From Zymoseptoria tritici IPO323 (lineage: Eukaryota > Ascomycota > Dothideomycetes > Mycosphaerellales > Mycosphaerellaceae): DNA of 64,000 bases. The position numbers and the translations under genes were made by a program. The stretch spans positions 62,001 to 126,000 of the forward strand of contig NC_018210.1 of the NCBI RefSeq assembly GCF_000219625.1, given 5' to 3'. Position 1 is the stretch's first letter, and the number at the start of each line of letters is the position of its first letter. Of this stretch, positions 48,712-58,745 are shown in pieces. The notes under the pieces were generated by a model that was given only the letters and a program-made list of their open reading frames with translations, did not search any database and was not told the DNA's origin.

Positions 48712-49000
48712 GGAGGATACTAAGGGATCTTAGGGCTCGACTAAAAAGAAGGGAATAGGCGGAACACTAGATATAAGAGATCGAGGAGCTCGAGATAAGT
48801 CGATAAGATGCTATACTCTTTTTCCCTTAAAGTTAACCGAGGTTTTTAACGAGACAGCCGGAACACTAGTTAAGTAGGAGTTATTAGCGTTTATTTAGGC
48901 CGATATCGTTTGAGTAGGAGTGTTACAATGTAGCCATTAAGTCATGCATCCGATATCGGTTATCGGTCTATATATATGGCACTGCAGGTAGTAGTTAGGA
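48712..49000. other. Right edge of the RIP-mutated TE block
   Basis: TAG/CTA-rich sequence gives way, between about 48,900 and 49,000, to normal sequence with CA and TG dinucleotides. GTGTTACA near 48,927-48,934 could be the end of the outer copia LTR, but its 5' partner is outside the window. Confidence 0.35.
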
Positions 49001-49607
49001 ATTCAATCACTTTTTGGCTCTAATCTTCAACATCACCGCGTAGACGATGATGACGTTCGCTGCGTAAGGTATCACCGACAGTTCGGAGGATGAGGTGTAC
49101 AGGACAAGAAGTCTTGACTAGAACTATCGTGGAAGATGAGCTGAACAGCCAAGGTATGTTCCGACACGAGCTGGCATTTCTCCGCCCCGAAGAGAACCAT
49201 TGAGGTACTCGGCGACGTTGTATAACGATGGTGTGCCTCACGTTCACGCGGTTGATATGCGGGTTGAGAGCAGAGGACGGTCCGTGGCACAGTACATCAA
49301 CGATGTACGCTTTGATACTGATCGATACATTGATATCTCTCTCTCTCTCTCCAGGCGAAGTTTGCAAGAGAAGGTGACAAAAAGAGACAGAGCTCGTTCG
49401 ATCAGATTCCTTCCTCATCCTCCCAGACTGCGCGGCCATGTTTCCCAAAATCTCCCGCAGGCGGCTATGGCTCGTGTGCCGATCTCGCCATGATGCTGCT
49501 GCCTCGATATCCATCCATCCATCCATCCATCCATCCCATTATTAATAGCAGAAGGCATATTGTTGATCAGGTCGGTCTTCGCATGCGCCGGCTACGCACG
49601 GATTCGC
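49001..49607. other. Unmutated intergenic DNA with two microsatellites
   Basis: It contains (TC)n at about 49,337-49,353 and (CCAT)n at about 49,508-49,540. Open frames on both strands overlap each other and have no recognisable product, so I call no gene. Part may be the 3' UTR of the small secreted protein gene. Confidence 0.5.
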
Positions 49608-49819
49608 CTATAGGATCTGTTAATAAGAGAAGTGGATCCGGTCGTCGAGTCGAAGGAAAAAAGAAAAGAAAAAAAAAGGCTTACCGAATCGCAGTATTGC
49701 GGTGGGTTGCAGAAGCATTTGCCGTGTGCACCGTAGCCCAACCCGCTGTCGCAATTGAACCTCTGTGCCAGCGCAGTCGAAGCCGTGATGAGCACAAAGG
49801 CGAGCTGGAAGAGCTGCAT
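49608..49819 (-). CDS. Candidate small secreted cysteine-rich protein (possible effector)
   Basis: Exon 1 (49685-49819) encodes MQLFQLAFVLITASTALAQ, a convincing signal peptide. A short mature part with four cysteines follows (FNCDSGLGYGAHGKCFC then NPPQYCDS). The ATG has A at -3, and a TATAAA box lies 129 nt upstream. GTAAGC at 49684 is a good intron donor followed by a polypyrimidine stretch. The nearest acceptor (TTAACAG, 49617-49619) gives a 68 nt intron and a stop two codons later, so the product would be only 47 residues. Another acceptor could extend it. The mature size is unusually small, so exon 2 is uncertain. No family is recognised. The gene lies between two TE blocks and is itself unmutated. 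Confidence 0.5.
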
Positions 49820-49947
49820 GGTTTGGTCTTGTCGTTTGGTGAGGATTGTTTGTTGTGTCGGCGGATGTTGAAGGGTAGGCAACTCTGGACGTTTCTGGTG
49901 TCTGCTTGGAGAGAAGGCGATGGTGATGCGGGAGAGTTGAACCCTCC

Positions 49948-49953
49948 TTTATA
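49948..49953 (-). promoter_or_regulatory. TATA box of the small secreted protein gene
   Basis: TATAAA on the - strand in the context TTCTATAAAGGAGG, 129 nt upstream of the ATG at 49819. This is normal spacing for a fungal promoter. Confidence 0.5.
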
Positions 49954-49957
49954 GAAT

Positions 49958-50405
49958 CATGGCGCAGTGATCTGGGCGGCGCTTCCTTTGCAAAGCGAAA
50001 AGTCTGACGGGACTTCATGAATGCGCTTCCTTGCAAACAGACGTTCGAACCCCTAGCAGATGTGCACAGCCCCGAATCTTTGTATGGATCAGCTCCAGAT
50101 CCCTGAAGTCCACACCGCAACCTTCCGCCCTTGTCTATTCTATACGAGCGAGCCGATGTTGCAATTCGTGTAGGCAGACGATGAGCGGGAAGTGTACGGC
50201 AGACGCAACATGTACACGGGAGACAGAAGACTCTGTCGCCACGCTATAATGTTTCCAAGGGCCAAGGGGCAGACCTGCAAGACAGCACGAGCACCGGAGA
50301 CCGGTATGATGTCCATTCCATCGGCACCGTCATGGACGTAGATATCCCTGCGGGGACCGGAGAATACTCCAAGGATCGAGAACTCGACAGGGAGTGATCG
50401 CGGGC
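49958..50405. other. Upstream region of the small secreted protein gene, no gene seen
   Basis: The sequence is normal and not RIP-mutated. Short open frames on both strands overlap and look like chance. It presumably contains promoter sequence for the - strand gene at 49608-49819. Confidence 0.4.
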
Positions 50406-50545
50406 AGCTTGGGCGATGTCTATAATAAGGCAGGTTCGGCTTTTGAATCCCTCGCACAGCCACTCACCGGAAATACGCGCACCGACGCGCACGGACGATT
50501 TAAGGTGCACAATCACCTCGTTTCGTCGGCGCGCGTATTCTCCGA
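50406..50545 (+). repeat. Left arm of a long inverted repeat
   Basis: Positions 50406-50512 are the inverse complement of 54986-55103 with few mismatches. Weaker matching continues to about 50,545. The arm includes TTTTGAATCCCTCGCACAGC and GCGCACCGACGCGCACGG. It shows little RIP, unlike the DNA it encloses. Confidence 0.8.
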
Positions 50546-53500
50546 GTGCTCGTATAAGAGATGTTCATTATGTCGATAGTATACATAGTTTTAGTAGTGT
50601 TAGTAGTATTAGTGTTGTTGCCGTAGTTACCTAACTATACAATTGTTTATGCTATTTAATAAGCTAATAAGAAGGTCGTTTTTATAGCGGTAATCGCCCT
50701 TATTGCCCTTATGTTAGTGTTGTTAGTGTCGTTAGTGTTGTTAGTATTTATCTATATAATATCTACTACTCTTACCTTAATTACCTTACCTTACTATCTA
50801 TTACTACTACCGCCGCCGCCGCTATATTGTCTAATTTAATCCTCTTACTAGTGTTGTTGTTTACTAGTGTAGGAGCTAGTACTTACTATAGTGCCTAAGA
50901 GCGCGGTACTATAATCTTCTACTTAGCGTAATAACTACTAAGAGGGGTGCTCGGCGCGAGCGTAGCTATAGTAGTAATATAAGGGCGTATTAGAGGTAGT
51001 AGAATCTTCTACGAAGGACGAGACACTACGATCTTAGTAATAAGCTAATTTACTATCTTACGGTTAAATAGCGCGGTAGCCTTCTATAACTACGTAAGCT
51101 AATACTCGACGACAATGTCCTTTAAGCTAGGCATAGAGTTAAGGTATTCGTCGTCGTTAAGAGCATAGTATCGCTCGCGGACTACTTATGTTGCCTCCTT
51201 TATTATCGCCGTATGTCGACTAATGCTAGTTGTTTCCTTATCCTCCTTATCTTTATTAACGAGTACGCGGCTACTCGTATAATATACCTCCTAGCTATTC
51301 TCTTCCTACTCGTGCGTCTAGTAGTCGAAGTCCTTCGTCGTAAGGTTGTTATAGAGTAGGTAGTAGCTCTAAACGTAGCGGTAGATAAGGAGGTATCTAA
51401 GGTAAAAGGAGTAGCCGTATCGATTCGGAGGTAGGTTACTATCTTTATTAGTTGCTCCGGTAAGAGCGTCTATCTTACTATAAGCTAGTTTATTAGCAAC
51501 GAGGACTTAAACGGTGTAAGGGAACTTCCTAAGCTATAGGTGTCGTAAGGTAGTCGGATAAATCTTCGTACGCGCCTTAGACTCCTTTACTACCGCGCGC
51601 CGCTCTATAGTATTAACTACGTTATAAAGATAGCTAGCGATACTACAGAGCGAGAAGTAATTTATGTTCTACTTCGTACCGCTACCGCCCTTAAGTAGCG
51701 AGTAGAAGTTCTTAAGGTTGCTCGTCGTACAAATCTAAAGTAGAGTCTATAAGTAATAGCGAAAGTAGAAGGCCCAGAGGTAACGGTTATTCTACATAGT
51801 CTACTATATGTAATTAACCTTCTGTTAAGGAGTATTAGAAGGTAGGTAAGTAGTAGTAGACTCTAGTAAGTCCCTTATGCTAGCCTCCGTTTTGCGTATA
51901 CTTATCGCCTTTAAAAGGTAACTAAGAGTTCTCGAATACTTACGCCCTTTAAACTACTTCTAGAGCGTCTAACTATAGTGCTAATAGTAGATAAGATAAG
52001 TAACTTCTTACTTACTATTAACGAGGCTACGGAACGCTATTTATATAGCCCTTTGCTTAGCTCCGGAATTATCGGTTATTATATATCTAGGCTCCTATAG
52101 CCTCTTGTTCCCTATTGTTATATACTAGCTCTTAATCTGTCTTATCGCCGCCGTAATTATCTTACTATCCTCTCGCGCTAAGAGCTAGTATACGTAAACT
52201 CGGTAGGTATTTGTACTGTCGCGGATTATTAAGCTAAAGAGCTTTTGTTCGAGGTAATTCGTCTTATAGGTCGAGTCGTAGATCGTAAAGTAGCCGTATT
52301 TCCGTAGCAATTAAAGGCCGCTAGGACGGACGAAAATAGTGCAATTAGAGGTACTACTATCCTCGTAGATAATGCTAGCAATGTGTTTAGATAGATAATT
52401 ACCTATATATACGATATTAGTGTTAGTAAGAAGGTTTAAATTCTCGGAAGATTTTTCGCGCGCGTAACTAATTATACGCGTAGAAATAGCTTTCCGGTAT
52501 AAGAATTAGTTCTACCTTTTGCTCGAATACTACCGTCGATATAAAATTCGTACGCGTTACTTAAAAACCGGTGCGTAAATTTTAGTCCGGAGCTTTTAAA
52601 ATTCCGACCTTCTTATATATACTAACATTAAGAAATTAAAAAACAATAACTTATAATCGTACTACTACTCTACTATGTCCGACACCTATTTTAATACGCT
52701 TAGTTTGTTGCCCTAATACCGAGGATCTAGATTCTTCTTTTAAAAGCCTCGTACGGCGTTATAGACGCTCTTATTGTTTAATCGTACGCTACTAGCGTTT
52801 ACGAGTATTTAGTAACTATCCGAAATCCCTAAACCTCTACCGACGAGATTCGCCTTTACCTCCGCCGGCCGGTATCTACGCGCTACCTCCTCGCCGGCAA
52901 CCTACGTTATAAAGCTATTTAGCTTCTTCCGGTCGACATACGCGAGGTCGTAGTTATAGAAGGGCTCGCTATCGCCGACGTAGTCCTTAGGGTAGAGGCG
53001 TTCGAGAGTCTAGCGTAATAGACGAAGGAGCTAGGCGTCCTTCTTATTAGTCCGCTACTACGCCGCGCCGTTAATACGTATACCTTCCTTATTAAGAGTA
53101 GCGGCACCTTTAGGAGTATCTTCGATAGGCTTATAAAAGTAGGTAAACTTTATAGTAGTAGGATACTTCTTACTACTATACGTTAAGCGGTCGCGCTACT
53201 TCTCGAGTAGAACGCCTATCTTCTTCGACACCGGATTATAGCGCTTATAGCAACGATAGATAAACCGGAACGTACGATATAATCCGGATCTCGTCCTTAA
53301 TGCCCTCGTACTATTACCCTTCTAGATGTTGTCGACGAGAGGCTAATATAAGTATATCTCTTTATACGTTATCTACTCTACGCGTCCGTTAAAGAGCCTA
53401 TCGCGCTATTAAATAGTATCCGGTAGTAGTCGTAGTAGCGCTCTACCCTTACTATTAACACTACTCTATCGTAAGGAGATAGCGCTAACGCTAATAGATA

Positions 53501-54011
53501 TCCGCGTCTTCTTCTTCTATACCTTCTTATCCTCCTTATTATTATCGATATTACTAAATAGCTCCTTCTTAAGGGCTAAGGTAGCCGCGCCTTCTATAAC
53601 CTCGTTCTCTTACGATTTAAGCTAAGAGCAACGCTCTTAAATCTACTACTATAGCGTACTAATATCGCGTCTAACGAGCTCTACTAATATACCTTTAATA
53701 GGAATAACTCCGGCTCATTCGACTCTAGCTCCTTTATCGTCCGATCTACCGACCTCGAATCTACTATCGAATCTAGCTACATCGAGCAACGCGTCGTCGA
53801 CAACCTCTAGAAGCTTATATAATAGATCATTTACTATCTTAGTATAAAACGCGCCGACTTTAGTATTATTAAGAGCACCGATTTAAACACTAGTAAGAGA
53901 CTCTATAGCTCCTCTACAACGGCGACGAATTAAGTAACTAGCGCACTAAGAAGGGCAATAGTAAGGAGGGAATAAAGAGATTAGTATAAGAGTAGTAGTT
54001 AAGGCGATAAC
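50546..54011. mobile_element. RIP-mutated block between inverted repeats, unclassified element(s)
   Basis: The block is TAG/CTA-rich with GTTGTTAGT-type low-complexity DNA at 50,590-50,760. Both strands keep protein-like text between stops. On the + strand, 51,420-52,620 reads for example LNGVRELPKL, then TTEREVIYVLLRTATALK, then KKVKILGRFFARVTNY. On the - strand, 52,680-53,400 reads LERLYPKDYVGDSEPFYNYDLAYVDRKKL and NKSVYNAVRGF. I recognise no transposase, reverse transcriptase or recombinase signature with confidence. With inverted repeats outside, a TIR DNA transposon is the simplest guess. Confidence 0.4.
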
Positions 54012-54026
54012 AACACCTTAAAACGA

Positions 54027-54908
54027 GGTCGGCGACGAGGAACACCTGTACGTGGTGCCGGCTACGAACCTGCGACGATACCGTCGTTGTAGAGCTAAGT
54101 TTCCTCCGGAGGATTGGAGAGGCCGTTAATCCCTCTTCCCTTACAACAACAACAATACGACCTAGAGGTACGCCTCCTATCGAAATACAAGCTATAACAG
54201 AACAACGGTACGATTCGAACGAATAGCCCTTTACGCTACGAACGAGAAGAAGAAGAAGAAGAAGCAGTCTATTCTGCCCTATACGCGCACCTCCTCGAAA
54301 TCCGAACCGAAATCGCATGTCCCTTCTTTAGAGACTTCGTCGCCCTCGAAGGAAGCATATATGCACTTTAAAGAGCTAGAACTCGGTAGAATCTATAACT
54401 CTGTAATTAACCTACGTAGCTATATGCGTTTAGAAGCGGTATATAGTTCTACAAAGGCATATTAAGGATAAGAGGGGGCAGCGAGTTAGACAGCTACTTT
54501 TGCACTACTTTTGCACTGCATTCTGTACTGCTTTTGCACTACATTCTACGCTCCTTTTTTTCGAATTTGTAGCGTGCGTGCGAAGCGGAAGGATCCGCTA
54601 AAAATTCTACAAAAAGCTTAGCGCGAAAATTCTGCAGCCCCGGCTATAGACAATGATAGCGCGAAAATTCTGTAGCCCCGGCTGCAGATAACGACACTCG
54701 TTTGATTTCCTTTGTCTTGCGCTGTTTTAAAGTCCTTTAGCAGATTCTACTTGCAGGTCCTGCCTTAGGCACGGGGTTTCCCCTAAGGTTAAAGAATACT
54801 AAAAGAATTTAATTGTAAATAGATCTACTGCCTTGTTCGCAAGGCCGTCCTATATAGTCTTGGACTCTAAAAGGACGTAAATGGAACAAACAAACAAACA
54901 AACAAACA
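54027..54908 (+). mobile_element. Short nonautonomous (CAAA)n-tailed retroelement, copy 6, head type B
   Basis: This 882 bp insertion has the 15 bp TSD AACACCTTAAAACGA (54012-54026 and 54909-54923). It opens GGTCGGCGACGAGG and ends in (CAAA)n. It lies inside the inverted-repeat block, so it arrived after that structure formed. Confidence 0.88.
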
Positions 54909-54949
54909 AACACCTTAAAACGAGCGAATTCGACAACATGTACAACATA

Positions 54950-55103
54950 GATACGGAGGATACGAGTCGCGACGGAATTCGACGTTTGTGCACCTTAAAT
55001 CGTCCGTGCGCGTCGGTGCGCGTATTTCCGGTGGCTGTGCGAGGGATTCAAAAGCCGGTGTACCAAAAGCCGAACCTGCCTCATTGTAGACACCACCGCA
55101 GCT
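54950..55103 (-). repeat. Right arm of the long inverted repeat
   Basis: It is the inverse of 50406-50545. It carries about 11 bp extra, a short duplication around AAAAGCC (GGTGTACCAAAAG). Together the arms enclose about 4.4 kb, or about 3.6 kb before the short element inserted. No TSD was seen outside the arms. Confidence 0.8.
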
Positions 55104-55663
55104 TGGATAGCATGGTTCTTTCGTGTGAAGCATGCCTGTTTTCAGCAATGCCTGCACGTAGATCGATGACGACCACGACCAACTTCTGAGCCATCTCGTG
55201 TCTTGTACGTACTGCGCCCTGCTCCGCCTCGAATCTTGCCCGGGGCGAAAGTTCTTTTGATCCTTGCCCGGCAAGACCTCCCTTCATACTTCGACCGCTG
55301 GTGAAGCCATGGGTAAGGACGCGATCCGCAGTTGCCAGCAGCATCCGGATCCAGACCAAGTGATATGCTTTGTTCCCTATCTTGAGCTCCAACATGGTCA
55401 GCAGCTTCGGTAGACTTGGACGTCCAGATTAGAATCAGCGTTCCTGAATGCGCCACCCATCCGCACAATTGTATTCATGGTGTCAAGCACTGAGAGAAGT
55501 CTCACTACGCCTGGCGATCTGCTTGCTGTTGCCTACGATACGATATCAGCCATCAGAGTGTATGCTCTCGTTGAGATGGTCCGATTTTGAGATGGTCCGA
55601 TGTTGAGAGTCCCTCATCGACTGATACTTCGACGGAGCCTTGCAAACATCAGTCAGAAAGCTC
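55104..55663. other. Gene-poor spacer 3' of the MFS transporter gene
   Basis: The composition is normal. A 104-codon open frame on the - strand (55081-55395) runs into the inverted repeat, and two other frames overlap it. None has motifs or convincing splice context, so I call no gene. The first part probably holds the 3' UTR of the transporter gene that ends at 55664. Confidence 0.45.
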
Positions 55664-57688
55664 TTACCTACTGCTCTCAACAGCAGTGATCTCCACCTCG
55701 CCCTTCTTCGGCTCTCCATCCGCCGCAGTCTGGGCAGTCTCCGATTGACTCCTCTCCAGATCCGCCTCTTTCGTGTCATGCGGAACAGCGCCAAACAACT
55801 CATCCATCTTCTCCAAAGATACCCCCTTCGTCTCTGGAATGAGAAACCAGGTGAAGATGAACATGAGGAAGCAGAATGTGCCGTAGATGTAGTATGCCCT
55901 GGAAGATACTGTCAGTGGGCGACATGGTAGCGAAGGGAAGGATGCCAGCTCACCCATATCCGCCTTCTCCAACCGTAGCGATCATATTGGGCGTGGCTCG
56001 AGCTACAACGAAGTTGAAGAGCCATTGCGTCGCGGCTCCGAGAGCGACGTTCATGGCACGGAGTCGAGCGGTGGGGATTTCAGATCTTGGAATCTCGTCA
56101 GCATGCCGTGCATACGCCACAATCGGGATGCTCAAGCACATACACATAAATCCAGCAAACCGGACCCCATCCGAATTGGAAGAGTGTAGCGAAAAGATAG
56201 ATCGCCACAATGGCAACATATCCCGCAGGGGGAACCGCAGATCCCGCTTTAGGCGGAGAGATGCGGATGTACGTCCCGATGTAGTACATGCACAAGCCCT
56301 GCGCGATGGAAGTCCAGAGCAAGGACTTCCTCCGCCCAAGAGAGTCGGCGACGAAGAGCAGGAAGAACGCGCAGCCGACCATTTTGACGACGCCGTAGAC
56401 GCCCGTGGCAAAGAGGGAGTTGACGGTCCCGGTGAGCCCGAGGTTGGAGAAAATGGTGGGCGAGTAGTAGTTGATTGCGTTCGTTCCTAAGATTGTGAGT
56501 CAGGAATGGTGGGCATGATGTGGGAAGACTGGGAGTGGCACACCAGTCATCTGCTGGCATATCATCAAGCCGATGGTGATAAATGCTCGCTTGCGGTTGC
56601 CGGGGATGGTGAACATCTCACGCAGCAGATCGATGGGTCGAGCTCCGCGGATGATTCGGCGCTCCCACTCGAGTTGCTCGAACATTTCTTTGATCTCGGT
56701 TTGGACGTACGGATGGGTTTGGGGAAGATGGCGAATGCGGGAGAGAACGGCGCCAGCTTCTTCCCAGCGGTCTTGTCGGGCGAGCCATCGCGGTCTGGTC
56801 GAGGTGTCAGCGGATATTGACGGATGACGGGAGAGGCTCGCACATACGTCTCACTGCTGGTGAGCATTCCAAAGAATAGCAGAATGGCTGGCAGACCCTG
56901 CAACGCCAGTGGAACCACGTACTGCCTCGTGCCGGAGCTGTGGAGGAGAGAGCCGTAGTTGATCCAGAATGCAATACACACTCCAGTCACGATGAAAAAT
57001 TGATACATGCCAGTCAGAGCTCCACGAATGGCTCGAGGGGCGTTCTCGGATGTATAGAGAGGAGTGATCATCGATGCGGCTCCGACACCGACACCTGCGA
57101 CGAATCTGCGAGAGTTCAGCTTCTGCCGGAAAGCAAAGGCCACCTACGGGTCAAGAAATGTTGAGCATGTCGTACCTCCCAATATACAGCACAGGAAAGT
57201 GCCCAGCCGCAGACGCCTGAAAAACAGCGCCGATAGTCGCAAGCACCGCAGCAATCATCAAACCCAAGCGTCGCCCGAGCTTGTCTGCGACATAGAACGC
57301 CGCCAACGCACCAACGAAGCATCCGGCCTGTAGAGTCGACACGATGTTCGCTTCGAGGTTAGCGGACAGGGTCTTGTTCTCGCCGGCTTTGGGAAGACCA
57401 TATCTCCTGAGTCGCTGTCAGTTTGGAATCCCGCGCTATCCTGAGGTTGGAGAATAGACGCACGCTCTGAAAGGATCGAGCTTGAGGACGCCTCCGATGA
57501 TGCCAGTGTCCATTCCGAACAGCATACCACCGAAGCAAGCCTGAAGGCCATCAGCATATTGCTCATGGGATTGCTCTCTTCATTCCTCAACTCACACTGG
57601 CGCAGAGCAGATACACCCTCCAGTTGTAGATCTCCTTTGGATCATTCTTCGCCGCTTCATTCTGGATGAACCTCGTGATGAGAGTCAT
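55664..57688 (-). CDS. MFS sugar/quinate-type transporter, 8 exons
   Basis: Plasma-membrane proton symporter of the sugar porter family, about 539 residues, a normal size. Exons: 57688-57596, 57540-57464, 57406-57176, 57105-56848, 56794-56544, 56486-56144, 56085-55954, 55898-55664. Introns are 53-70 bp with GT..AG and a CTGAC/CTGAT/CTGAA branch site, and all phases join in frame. Visible motifs: YNWRVYLL before TM1, [10 protein letters not shown] in TM1, DKLGRR (loop 2-3), [26 protein letters not shown] after TM6, [15 protein letters not shown] in TM7, DSLGRR (loop 8-9), [10 protein letters not shown], and [17 protein letters not shown] at the C-terminus. The YNWRVY start and overall pattern recall QutD-like quinate permeases, but the substrate cannot be read from sequence. 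The last 50 residues are a charged cytoplasmic tail. Confidence 0.92.
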
Positions 57689-58745
57689 CTTGGCGAATGG
57701 ACGAAAAAGATAAAAGTCAGGCGAGCAGGCAGCGTCTGAAGTGAACAATCACGCAAGCTTCCAGCACGACAGACCGAACCACGTCGTGAAGGCTGGGGTA
57801 AGCAAGAGTTCTTGTAGGCTCTCACGCAATCCTGAACCACAGGTGGATGTTATCCGGCTTGTCCAGCGCTTGGCAGTCTCGGAGTGAGCGGGGCGGGTTA
57901 GTGAAGCCCGAAGAGATCGCTTCTATGCAGTCCCCTGTCCGTGCCATGAGGGTGGGATCCGCCTCGCTTGACCGAGTTGACGATTCTTGAACGCGGACGA
58001 ACGTGAACAACCATACTTGTGATCGGCTCACGGAGTCCTTCGACCGAGGGTCAGGAGGTGTTGCGGCGGTTTCGATTGAGGCGTCATAGCACAAAGCAGC
58101 TTCACTATACTGTCACCATAGGAAGTTCTTTGCGGCTGCCGTGCATGTTACCCCATACTCCATACCCCGCTGATCGACAGCCGTCAAATGGAACATCTCG
58201 GCTCCACCAAGACGTTCGTAGTGGTGGAAAACAGCCGAAGAACGGGTGGGAAGCGTGGGAGCATTATCATCCTGCTGCGTGCATCCTTCCCGTGCCTCAA
58301 TTGCTGTCCAGACTTGACGTCTCAGGGCTGGTCGGCTAAATGCAAAGATCTTGGCTTCGCAGGGATATGTCTCGATATGGGTCGTGCCGCGATGATGTGA
58401 TCCGGAAACGACAGGGAAGCTCCACGGTAGTGCCTCGGCCTTTTGGAGCGATGTGCGAGGGTTTGTCTGAGAAAGTCTAGGTTAGGAGCAAAGCGAAGGG
58501 AACAAGAGCCGCCTTCTTGTCTGTCTATGGGTTAACTCGAGCCGTCAATTCTGAAATGAACCCCACCTAGAGTCAACATGATGTCTTCCATGATCGTCCA
58601 CGAGGACCGTCGCAATGCAGTATAATACAATATTGTACAAGAAGTAGTGTTGGTTTGATGCTCACTCCCATGTAAATGCAGACCTCCGTGACCCTGGAAG
58701 TCCTCCTGATGATTTCAATGCTCCTGATGCTATCACTCCAGGGCT
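57689..58745. promoter_or_regulatory. Spacer: MFS transporter promoter and SUV3 3' region
   Basis: This 1 kb of normal sequence lies upstream of the transporter ATG (57688) and downstream of the SUV3 stop (58746). No ORF with recognisable content is present. I see no clear TATA box or known regulator site. Confidence 0.5.

Noticed and set aside
49020..49526. 168-codon - strand ORF
   Set aside because: It starts within a (CCAT)n microsatellite, has low-complexity content, overlaps other frames and has no family signal.
49490..49954. 154-codon + strand ORF
   Set aside because: It is the antisense shadow of the candidate secreted protein gene and its intron polypyrimidine tract.
55876..56490. 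204-codon + strand ORF
   Set aside because: It is antisense to the MFS transporter exons and spans several well-supported introns.
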